Origin: Typha latifolia
Lineage: Eukaryota; Streptophyta; Magnoliopsida; Poales; Typhaceae
DNA length: 64,000 nt
NCBI GenBank assembly: GCA_019914945.1
Contig: CM034099.1
Span: 13,715,001 to 13,779,000 of the forward strand
Direction of reading: 5' to 3'
Below are positions 22,834-34,800 of this stretch, one piece after another. Position 1 is the first letter of the stretch; every line of letters begins with the position of its first letter. Both the position numbers and the translations under genes were made by a program. The notes beneath the pieces are model-generated. The model worked only from the letters and a program-made list of their open reading frames with translations. It ran no database searches and was not told the DNA's origin.

Positions 22834-25800
22834 GTAATTCCTTTATTCTGTTGCAAAGATTCATATACTTTTCCTATTGGTAATGCAGACTGGTGCATAC
22901 ATTTTCGAAAAACCTTTTAATTTGAAAACATTAGCTGTATAAAGGAAGAACACTTGAAAAAGAAGTTGTTAACAGTCAACTAATGGTGTGTAATCCGGGG
23001 TCTTACTAGATTCTGATTTAGACTTCCCTATTTTGAAACTGGGAAGGAGAACAATGGAAAATACTGGGTTGATATAAATTAGAGGAAGTGAACCAGAACT
23101 ATGGAGTGTTATGACCCGATCTCGGCTACCGATTCAAGCTTGAGTGCAGGGATGCTCTCATAGCCAAAAAATTACAAAACCTGCTGGGTTCGCTCCGTAA
23201 TCCTGATCTATGATTTTGATATTTACGCCCTTCGCAAATTCAAATTATAGCTAGGGCAAAAATCGGTAAAGAACTAGTAGATGTGTTGATGACGAGCGGT
23301 GGTGTTGAAGGTGGAGATGGAGTGGACGTGAGTTATAGGTAGGGTTTGCACGAGATGATATAGGGTGAAGGAAGAGAGGAGAGAAAGTGTTAGTGTCCCA
23401 AGGAGAAGGGAGGGTTTCGACGGACGAGAGAGGCTAGAGGTATCCGGCAGCAAGGTGACGTACAGCTAGGGATTGAGCGAGGAGGGAGAAACTTCAGATT
23501 AGAGGAGAGAAGATAAATTTAAAATGATAATTTCTTTGATAAAACCCTAATGAGGCTGCCTTCCATATATTTAGAAGCTAGCCTAGCAACCAAACAACTA
23601 AGAAAATTAATCCTAATACAATCAATCTCGTCGAGGGCGTTTGAACCGTCTCGCGAAGAGTTCGAACAACCAAAATAGTATCTCTGTATGTGCGAATGCG
23701 ATGCAGGTGTTTGAACACTTCCTCTTTGTGTTAGAATGCCTCAGTCAGGAAACCTTATTCATCAAAACATCCTTAATTTAGGTTGCAATCCACATTATAT
23801 ATTGTAAGGTAATTGGGTTATTTCAAACCATAATTATTAACCAAACCACATTAAGTCCAATGTTAAACTACCTCGACTAACGTAAGTTGAAAATAACTTA
23901 AACTAAGTGCTGAAATTAATTCTCTATCTAGATAAGTGACTCAAGCTATGAGCTTAATGTCCACGAGGTGGTCCGGTTTAATCCGAATCATCTCAAAGTG
24001 ATGGGTGGATAAGTTGGTCTTTTAGTCTTTCTAGACTCGGTTTGGGCAGATCGGTCCGAACTAGCATCACTGGTTTGACTCGAGTCCTTTGAGTCCCTTT
24101 GTTGTGCTCACCATGGTCTCGGATGGAGCTGTCCATGACTGGGGCAAATCTAGAGTGCCTCCCTCAGCCTAAGGAGGTTTAGGTAGCCCTAACATTTGTA
24201 ATAAGTCTTTGTGACACCCGATATAAGATAGCCCAATCATCTATTGCAAATTGGTGCTCATGCTTTGCCGAATTCCATTCCACCGCACATGTTGCCCTTT
24301 AAACTTGAATTCTAGCAACTAATTCTTGAAGTCAAATGTAACGGGACCCAAGCCATAGAGCCATTGAGTGCCTAACATGACATCCACTCCCTGAAGAGCC
24401 AATAGGTGAAGGTTTAATTCCAAGGCATGTTCTTGGACCTTCAAGGTTTCTCGTCGGTACACGCTATTTGCTCGAATGGTGGTGCTGTCTCCAATCATCA
24501 CGTTGAGGCCTAAGATTGGCTCCGATATCAAGCCCATCCTCTGGACTAGCTGCTCATCTACAAACTTATAGGTTTTTCCGATGTCGATGAGTATCTACAT
24601 GACATGGCCTTTAATGGGACCATCAACCTGAAGAGTAGTCGATGCGGCGGATCCGACATAAGCATGGAATGAGATTTCGGTTTAGACTTCTTCACTATTT
24701 TTTAGAGGTCTTTGAAAAACAATCTCTTCATCTAAAACTTTCTTCTCTGGTTCAGCAATATCATCTTCATCTACATCATCTAGCACCATTATTGTTGCTG
24801 CTGTTCGAGCATATTTGTGTCTCGACGTGTATCTTTTGTTACAATAGAAACAAAGCCCCCTCGCTCTTCTATCTTCCACTTGGGCTTATGTGCGTCACTA
24901 AATAGGGGCTCTAGAAGGTCCTCTCACTTGTGGAATCGACCGTGGAATGAGGTGTATACTAGCTATACGCGATATATCAATTGGCGTGATGGGTTCAACT
25001 GCGGGCTGCTAATGCGCATCCTTCGCCTCAAGTTTTGTCCAAGTGCTCCTTGATGTGCTTTGAAGTTCTCTTAGCTTTTCCATCACCTGGGCATACGCGA
25101 TATATATCAATCGGCGTGATGGGTTCAACTGCGGGCTGCCAATGCGCATCCTTCGCCTTAAGTTTTGTCCAAGTGCTCCTTGATGTGCTTTGAAGCTCTC
25201 TTAGCTTTTCCATCACCTGGGCAGTGAAGAAAGCATCGAGAAGGGTAGCTGGTCTGGTCGCTTTCATCTTGTCTTGGATGTCCCGTCGAAGGCCACTCAC
25301 GAACGTGCTTTTGAGTTGGGAATCCATCCAACCTTTTATTCGATTGCTTGCACATTCAAACTCTTCTTGGTACTCCCTTACCGTAGTCTTTTGGGTTAGC
25401 TTGGTGAGGGAAGCTTGGAAGTCTTCATAATCAGAGGGCCCAAATTGAATCCAAATAGGCTGAGCTCGATTTGTGGCTTGGTACCATCGGATGGCGGTGT
25501 CTTCAAGGTGAAAAGATGCTAACAACATCTTTTGTGCATTAGGTGTTCTCTAGTACTTGAAGAATTGCTCAGCTTGATAGACTTAATCGAGCGGATCGCA
25601 TTCGTTGAATGGTGAAAAGTTAAGGCGAACGGTTCTCGCACGGACATCGCCTTCTTTTTCTTGTCAATTAGGCCTCCTTTCTCTTGGATTCAATCTTGCA
25701 ACCCAAGGATGATATCGAGGGGTCGCTAGTTCCTCATAGTCCGCACATTCATCATCTTCATGATGAGATGGAATAGGTGCTTAGTTGCGGTGAAAAATAG

Positions 25801-28800
25801 GTGTTGGTTCGGTACACCTTTCTTGCGGTGTGGGCAACAAGAGGCTTCTAGGTTGGCCCCCTATGAAGCTTTCATAGTCTTCCTCAGGTCTAGCATAGAG
25901 TGATGGAGATAGTCCTTTGATGAAGGGGTGGTTCCATCGATGGTGCAACTTAGGTGCGAGCAGGAAGCTCGGTTGCCGTCGTGTTCTTTGGTGCGCCCAT
26001 TAGGACTTGAGTCATCGCTTCCTTTGAGGTTTGGAGTTGGTGGATGTGTTGATGACAGGTGGTAGTGGTGAAGGTGGAGATGGAGAGAACGTGGGTTATA
26101 GGTAGGGTTTGCACAAGGTGCTACAGGGTGAAGGATGATAGGGGAGAATGTGTTGGTGCCCCGAAGAGGAGGGAGGGTTCCAATGGATGAAAGAGGTTAG
26201 AAGTAATCGGCGGCGAGATGCCGTGCGGTTAGGGATTGAGCGAGAAGGGATAAACTTTAGATTGGAGGAGAGAAGATAGATTCAAAATGATAATGTTTTT
26301 GACAAAATCATAATAAAACTACATTCCATATATTTAGAGGCTAGCCTAGCAACTGAACAACTAAGAAAAATAACCCTAATATAATGAATTTCGCCAAGGG
26401 CGTTCAAACGGCATCATGACGCATTAGAATAGCCAAAATAGTGTCTCTATGTGTGAACGCGATGCAAGCATTCGAACGCCTAAGTCAAAAATCTTATTCA
26501 TCAAAAAACTTAATTCAGATTGCACTCTACATTATATATTGGAGGCTAATCGGTTAACACAAACCATAATTATTAATCAAACCACATTAAGTCCAATATT
26601 AAATCGACTCGACTAACATAAGCTAAAAATAACTTACATTAAGTGCTAAAGTTAACTCTATCTAGCTAAGTGACTCAAGCCATGAGCATAATGCCCACGA
26701 GTGGTCCGGTCTGACCCAGATCACATCACGAAGACTCATGATGGCCTCAGTATCCAAAGCAATTTTTGAATGAAGCCTCGAGATGATCTCCTTTTATTAT
26801 TCACAAGATTAGATTAAAGATTGGGTAAATTACAAACAATGAAGCACGGAGACGGATACAAATACGAGATATGGGATACAGTGATATGGAAACTAGGATA
26901 TAGTAAATTCTTAAAAGATATGGTGTGGATAGGGCGTGGATATGGCAATAAATAAACTAGTACAAATACACTTTCATATATTGCTAACTAATGTAACATA
27001 TGGTAAAAAATGCATACTATTCTCCAAAAGTTCATAGAAAAACCCAAATTTGATCATATATTGACGTGCTTGGTTACTCCTCACTAGCTGCATCATTGCC
27101 CCAAGTGCAAAGAGAGAAAAAAGAGAGCAGCGGAGCCCCAAGCGCCAATAGAATAAAAGAGAGACATCAGATCTTTCATGATGACATCACCATCTGCTTC
27201 TCTGTTGCAAGCCTCAATAAGAAATAATCTTTTACACTAGTGACTTGGAACATATCTTTCATTACATCTGAAGCACAAACCTTTAGCTTTAGCTTATCTC
27301 TCCCTCAAGTCTGTAATCGTCATTTGCATAATTCGAGTGATGGCTCGGCTAAGCATTTTTTAGCGTAAATGAGAGTAGTAGATATCAAAGACAATAAGAC
27401 AAAGAATACATCAATATTCAACAATTAATGCACCAAAATGAGAATAATAAATATTATTTTTTTCAATATGAGCAACTCAGGCTGATACCACTGAAGTTTA
27501 CAAAAGTACATCCACCAAATATTAAAGTTTACATCAATGATCAACATTTCATAATTTGCATAACACTAAAATGAGAGTAGTCATAAATCAATAGTGTAAT
27601 TGGCAATGACATTAACCATTCATCTCCATTTAAGTCATTCTCCTTGTTGCCTTCATCAATGATATGATGGACTCTAAATCAGGCTCATCAAGCGAGAGGT
27701 CAACAATTTTTAGAATACCCATCCTATTGAATGAATCAAAAGAATCTCCTTTAATATCCTACATTTTGGTCTTCCCTTCTATATACTCGGTCGATCTTCT
27801 AAAGAGATTATTATAGACAAAAACTAGATCTTTCCGTCATTGTTAAGTGATCTTATTTCTCTTCGTTGAGTGAATAAATAAATATATGCTCCAATTCCTC
27901 TCACAACATGATGATGAACATGGTTGCCCATGTAATTTGAGTGCTAAATTTTGAAGATTAAGTGTGAAAGCACCATGAATGACCCACCGCTTCTTTGGAT
28001 CAAGAATCTCTCTATCTTTAATAGAATCATGTTTATTAAAACCCTCTGTAGCAGTTGAAAAATTTGTATACTCATTATTTATAATTCTCTTCTCATCCTC
28101 GTTTGGAAAGAACCTATTTTGTTTTTCATACGAGAAATTTCTAGGTCTTTGTGGAGGAGTGCCATTTGGATCCTCACTAAACCAAGTTGCGTTATAATAC
28201 CTAGTAAGAAGAGTGCACAAATTAAATTAATAAAACTATAAACCAAAATGAACCAATAACTATGTAATACAATTTTAAGCATTGGATTTATCTTAGATTT
28301 CAACGAGTGTGCTAAACACTGAAGAGGAGTATTGCTTCTATCATATCTATCAACTATAATTTTATGCACAACCTAATAGGAAAGAGGACTCTTCAACTTC
28401 CTTTTCCGTCTCATGAGACGTATATAGTTGTTTTCACTCTTTCAATTATATCATTCCATATCTCATAAATCAAATAGATGCAAGGTTTGTTGATATTAGC
28501 AAATGCTGCAATTCTCAACATTGAACAAATATGCTCAATAAAAGATAATAGATATTTAATTTTGTCCCACTATATATCGTCAAATACCTTCTCTTTCACA
28601 AATTGTGCCTTTCTTACATCGTTCGCTCTATAAGTATTTCATTTATCAATAATAATCATCGTTTGTAGCCCAAATTTGATAGTTTTGAATCTCTTCAGCA
28701 TTACAATAATTGAGACAACATTTATCTACAATAGTAAGTAACTTCAAATTTACAAATTCATTGAAATAATAAATCGCATAGAGTGTTGCATGATAAAGTT

Positions 28801-31800
28801 TTTGATGCACATCATATCTTCTGCCACAATAGATATTCAACAGCAAAAATAAGCTCATTCCCCTCAGTGTTTTTTGAGGCACATTTAATACAAAGTTGAA
28901 TGGCCTCCAAAACATATTGAATACTGAGCCTTTATAAGCATCCTAACTGATTTACAAACATGTGCATTATTAGTTATGGCTTGTACCACATTTTGTGCCC
29001 TGATTTCTTTAATTACTTTGCTGATCAAATTAGATATAATATAATTTATCTTTATACTCATAGTTTATAGCTCTCAAAAGTATGAGAGCACTCTCAATAA
29101 CTACTAAAATATTGATAAGAGATCTTCTTTATACATCTGTCCTGCCATCATACACAATGCTAACCCCTTTTTCCCTTCATGTGCTCTTAATGGGTTTTAA
29201 TAACTTCTCATTGTTTGCCCCTTTTTGTTGGAGAAGTATAGTTCTCAACATATTATATATAGGAGGCAAATAACCTATTATTTGACTATTAGTTGCAAAA
29301 GTATAAGACTTAATATAATATGGGCTCTTAGCAAAATGAAAAAGTAACCTAACAAAGTAGAACATTCTAGCAATTTCACTATGTAACTGATTACGAGAAA
29401 CCATATTAAATAAAAGTATAAGATTTAATATAATATGAGCTCTTAACAAGATGAAAAGGTGACCCAACATAGTAGAACATTCTAGCAATTTCACTATGTA
29501 ACTGATTACGAGAAACCGTATTAAATAACTTCTCAAGAGCTATTTCTCTAGTTCTTCTTCTCTTCTTTTGTCCATAGAAGAAGTTGCAAAGGGTATACTA
29601 GAAGTTTCATGTTGAGTTGACTTTGGTAATGGTATTGACTTTGGCATAGAGCTTTTTATTTTTAACTCAACTTCCTCCATAATCCTTTTCATCTCCACAA
29701 TATGGTGACTATTTAATTTAGGGCATGGTTTGATTCTAGATCTACTAATTTTCATCACATGAGCCTTCATTCTTTAATAAGATCTTTTATATATTTGCTA
29801 GTAGTAATTGCACTGAAATCTAGTATTCCCTTCTGCTCCTATCTTTTTTAATTTGGTTACATATTTCCAAAGTGGGGCACTATCATCTGCCGCCACACTA
29901 TACCCATAAAAATCTAGATAGAAAATATTTTGACTGTAGAATTCTCTGTTTTTGTCTTAGGAAAAATATTGATATTGAGACCTGGATTGATAGACATATC
30001 GGTACCAAAATCAATAAAAATACTAAGACTGACAAAAAAATAAAAAACCAATTGCAAAATAAAGATATTTTGTCTCTCACAATTGATCAAGAAATCAATC
30101 AATCCAATAAAAAAATACACTTTTTTGATTGGATGGGAATGAATCAAGAAAGTGTTTATTGTATCGTAGCAAATCTAGAACCTTGGTTCTTTCTAGAATT
30201 TGTGCTACTTTTTGATACTAGTATTAAAATTTATACTTTCAGTAGCCATTTATTCGTGGTAAAGATAAAACAGAGAAATTCTAAGTTCTAACACTATACT
30301 AATCTAATTGTTAGTATTAAGATAAGCATTCTAACATTCTAATTTAACATATAGTTGGGTTTTCTTCTTTGAAATAAAACAAAGAAGTTTTACTAACCAT
30401 TCCACAAAAATTTAACATATAGGAGAAGGAAAATTCAGAGAAGAAAATATGGGCAATTTATGTGAAAATGTTTTTCAGAGAACAAGGGAGAAAAAATTGA
30501 GAAAAAAAAAGAAAAAAAGAAAAAAAAACTAAGGAAAGAAACTGAAAATAGAAATTGAGAAGGGAAAAGTGGAAGAAATCAGATGAAAAAAATTTAGAAA
30601 AGAAACCGAGAAAAAATTGAGGAAAAATCGAGAAGAAATTGAAGGAAAAAAGATAGACAAGTAAAGGGAGAAGAAATACTGGCGTGGGGAGAGAGAGAGA
30701 GAGAGAGAGAGGAAGGTTGGCAATTGTCCTCGGCTCGTTGATGTCGAGTGCCAAGAGAGGGAGAATGGTGTCGCTGTCAGCTCATTTGTCGAGAGAGTAG
30801 GAGAAAGGCGTCATCATTGGATCATTCGTTGAGAGAGAGGGAGAACAGCGTCATTGTGGCTGTCAAGAGAGAAGGGGAGAATGGTGTGGGCTAGGGCACG
30901 AATTGGTTTGAGAGAGGGGGGAATGCAAATGGGTCGGAGTAAGTTAACGGGTTTATAAAATTAAACCCGCCCGATTACCTAATAAACTCAAGTTGTATCC
31001 AAAATGTTAACCTAACATATCCCCAACATATCCAGCCGTATCCAACCCGTATCCGAAAATAAAAATTAATTATTTTTATTTTGGATACTTTAAAAACGTA
31101 TCGGATATGTATCCAGTCCGTATCCGTATCCGATACGTTGTTGGATACTGATACTTACCCCATTTTGGGGTATCCCTTCCCAGCTCACCCCCCTTGGCAT
31201 AGCCTTTGGCACCACTATTGTGCATCCCTCTCGAGGTGGAAAAGGGTAAGTGCCACTTTATCTGCATCAGGTTTAGTCTGGAAATGAAAAAACTATTCAG
31301 CTTGGTCTGCCATGATGCCATGGGAAATCAAGCTAACGAGCTTAGGTGCTATGATGCTCTGTTGTCCTGTGCTTTGTGAACCTCCAATGCTCCTATGATT
31401 TTCAGCTGGTCTGTCATAATTCTCGTGGACGTTCAAAGTAGGCTGCTCCTTATGCAAAAGCTTTTGAACAACCTCTTCCAATTGCTCTTTTAGTTGCCTC
31501 AAATTGTTCGTCATAGATTGAACAAAAAAGTCTTGAGATAATCCACCCTTTCATCCATCCTCCAGCCCTGATACCAAATTGGTGTATAATCTAGGGCCTT
31601 ACTAGACTGTGATTTAGACTTCCCTATTTCGAAACCGAAGGAGAATGATGGACAATAGTGGATAAAAATACTTAGAGAAAGTGGACTGGAATTATGGAGA
31701 CTCCACATGGTCTCAATCTAGAAATCCAAAGCAATTTTTGAATGAAATCTGGAGATGGTCTCCTTCTATTATTTGTGTGATTATAATAAAAGATTTTACA

Positions 31801-34800
31801 ACCAATTCTCCAACAAACTAGGAACAGATAACTCCCTTAGCCTACTACACTTGATACCATAAGAAAAAGAACATAAATACTCAACTATTAAGCTTATTCT
31901 TGCTAATAGTTACATGACCTTATTGCCCTTTGACCTGGCCCACTGCCAACATGGCTAAGCCATTAAAACAGAAGATGTAACAACTAATTATGGCAGTGAT
32001 AAGCTTTTCGTGCTGCAAAGAGTATCTTTTTACAATAAGGTAGAGAGTAATGCAATTCATGCACTAGCTAGCTCATGCAGATAAGTTCCGTGATAATATA
32101 TCTGATCCACCAAGTAAATAACATGTGCCAATGGTCTAATAAGTTAAATGTGTAAAGGAAGGAAATTTGGAGAAGTTAGCAATTTTAAAATGTAGGATAC
32201 TAGACTCAAAATGCATTGTAGGTTGGCATAAGGTAGAATTCTTTCATAGAGAACAGTTTCAGCCATAAGGGTCTACTGTTTTGAAAGAAAATATTTTCCT
32301 AAAAATATTTTGTGGCAATCATCATGGTGTTTCTCAAACCTTCCGGACAAATCATGTGCTATAGCTGCCTTGACTAGTGTCCAAGGTTATAGTGGGTGCA
32401 AACTCAAGCCAAAATAGGTACTCTAGTGTGTTATGACTTGTTATGATCATATTGGTTTTTGGCTCTTCCTCATTAGTAGGTTTTGCTTCCTTATGTTCTC
32501 CGGATGACATTGTTTTTGTATATATTATTCTCAAGGTATTTTACATGCTATCCTCTAATTCTCATAATCAATAAATTTTTAGTCATCTCTCACTTGAATA
32601 CTATATGTTGCCTATTGAGTTGTTAACATGGTTCCCAAAATCGGACGATCCCGAGTCAGATTGGCCATAACTGATCCCAATCTTGATCTGAAACTAGTGT
32701 AGTGTTCGGTTTCTGTTTGGGATCAGCCAATTTTGGCTGTATCGGTCGTATTGGCAGAATTTCTTTGTTTTTTAAAGTGAGACAAAAAATAACAGCAAAA
32801 GTGGAGGAAAAGAGAGAAAATAGTGCAGTGAAGAAGAAGAAAAATAAAATTTTTGTGATCAATGTCAAATAAGTGAGAAGATAAAGAAAAACTTCCCAGA
32901 ATCAATAGTTTATTTTGTCAAAAGAGAATGCTTCCATGGTACTACTTCTGTGCTTAAGTAGAGCAAATGTAATAAATTAAGTTCTAAAGAAACTAGGAAA
33001 CCACCTGGTCAATAAATTGATAATTAGTAGGAAACTAAGAGATTAGTAAGCATCATGAAATAGAAAACTGTTTTGGAATTAGATAATTAACTACAAGTAG
33101 CAATCCTTAGGAAATTAGGAAGAAAAAGCAGGAAGAACAAAATAATCGTACAACTAGTAATTCTTTGGGAAATAGGAAGTAATCTCACAACCATGAAAGC
33201 TATGAGAATTAGGAAAGCCTAGAAAATCTATGAGCATTAGGTAAACCTAGGAAACCTATATGAATTAGGTCTCTTTTGATGCTACATTAGTTCCCTGTGC
33301 TTCATAATGTCTAATCCTTGGGTCTGCCGATGTACTTGCTTCTAAAGGATATCTCAGACAACTCCATGTTGGATGTCTTCAAAATCTCATTGCTGTTCGT
33401 AAGACTAATCATTTATTGTAGGCATTTCATTTGTCTTGCCTAGTATTTCTAAAAAACCAATCTTCTTGGGATCAAATTTGTTGTACCTTACCACACCACT
33501 GGAAGTTGTTCTTTTATGAGATGTGTGATCTCTAAGTCAGTAATTCATATTCAGCGTAAATCTTTTACTTGTGTTACTTATCTAAAGTTAGGAGAAAAAA
33601 TAAAATTGGGGCGGAGGTCTTATTTTTCCTTGCATCTTTTAGTAGCTCAGCTTGGACAGGTTTGAAAGGGGAGAAGCCAAGTTAGTGCTATCAGGAGAGT
33701 TGCTTTCTGGCATGTCTTAAGCAATAAATCCTCCATTTGGCCTTGCAATATCTTGAAACATGTAATGCCCATAAGTAATGTGGTAGATTTTGTAAGATTT
33801 CACTGAGGTTATGATATGAGTAATAGAATTTCCTCAAATAGGCAAAATCTCGTAATTGGATATACCCCACACATTATCAAGGTTAAGATCTTTTACTTTC
33901 CTTTGACTCATTGTCACGACTCGAAATAGGAATCATGATCGGCCATGCATCTCAATATGCTTGAGATGCACGAAGCCTTAATAATACTTTCTATGTGTTC
34001 GATGACAAAAATAAATAAATAAAATAAAGATCTACTTTAATTAATTTAAAACTAATTGCAATAAAGATAAAACAATGATATTTTTTTTTGAGTCTATAAA
34101 CGAAATAAATTTATCTTCTAATCTAAAGCATAAAATCCAAAAGAGCGGAAAAGTAAACAGGTGGATCCTAAGTCGCCCCGCTGACTATTACCTGAGATAG
34201 ATAATGAATAAAAAAAATCCATGAGCCAACAACTATAGCTCAGTGAGTGAAATCCACTCGAAAACTAAGTAATTTCAAAAAAACTAAAATCAACAGTATA
34301 CAAAATAATTTGCATTAGACATGCCCTTTAAATAATGACAATGAAAATAATAGAGAGTCACAACTTGTAACTTTGCACAGTTTCAATATATTAACATCTT
34401 TTTAATATTTATCCTGTCATATGTCTCAATGGGTCTAAACTCTGTTGATCCACATCAACTAGAAGTCACCTCAAGATGACGCTCGGGACTTTTATTTATA
34501 GCTGATCCGGTTTGGGTCATCAGATAGTATCACTATGTGATCAACACATTCTGTATTTTTCACTAACCGTTGAGAGAAGTTAGAGTCACTTAGAAATTTC
34601 TCATATATCCTAGGACTGATCCCTAACCCCGCCAGAGTCACCTAAGAAAGTCACCGCAGTGATCTGATTTAAGACTTTCTCCTGGACTTCCAGATAGACT
34701 TGAGTTACTACGGAAAATCGCAAGCGATTTATACCGGGACTGTTCTCTAAGTCATATCAATACTAGTCTTTTTTTTTCACTAATTTCAATATTTGCACAA

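Larger units (their letters stand above)
23107..26728 (-). mobile_element. Gag-protease-only gypsy element with TTCGAACG-family LTRs
   Basis: 3.6 kb, starting TGTTATGACCC at 23107. The flanks TGGAG (23102) and CGAAG (26729) fit a decayed duplication, because the host LTR continues as ...GGAGACTC across the site. LTRs: 23107 to about 24000 and about 26037-26728, sharing GGTAGGGTTTGCAC, GGCTAGCCTAGCAAC and TTYGAACG words. Between them on the minus strand lie gag, a zinc knuckle and protease. Reverse transcriptase, RNase H and integrase are absent, so it could not move on its own. Confidence 0.7.
26840..31160 (-). mobile_element. hAT-family DNA transposon relic
   Basis: Contains a hAT transposase pseudogene in the minus sense. 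Both edges are rich in GGATAC/GTATCC words (26850-26960 and 31010-31150: GTATCCGTATCCGATACG), as in subterminal repeats. Exact ends and the 8-bp duplication could not be fixed. It lies inside the gypsy element 22984-31982. Confidence 0.55.
22984..31982 (-). mobile_element. Ty3/gypsy element carrying nested insertions
   Basis: A 5-bp duplication ACTAA at 22979-22983 and 31983-31987 flanks LTRs that both start TGGTGTRTAATC. The right LTR (5' in element sense) is 31580-31982 and ends GATGTAACA. The left LTR is partial: 22984-23106 plus 26734 to about 26836. A decayed primer site abuts the right LTR at about 31565-31579 (minus strand TTGGTATCAGGGC), followed by gag. Much of the internal region is lost. 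It contains the 23107-26728 element and a hAT relic. Confidence 0.75.

Noticed and set aside
29872..30291. A 139-codon open frame as an independent nuclear gene
   Set aside because: Its motifs are those of the chloroplast ycf1 C terminus and it has no start or gene context, so it is a transferred plastid fragment.
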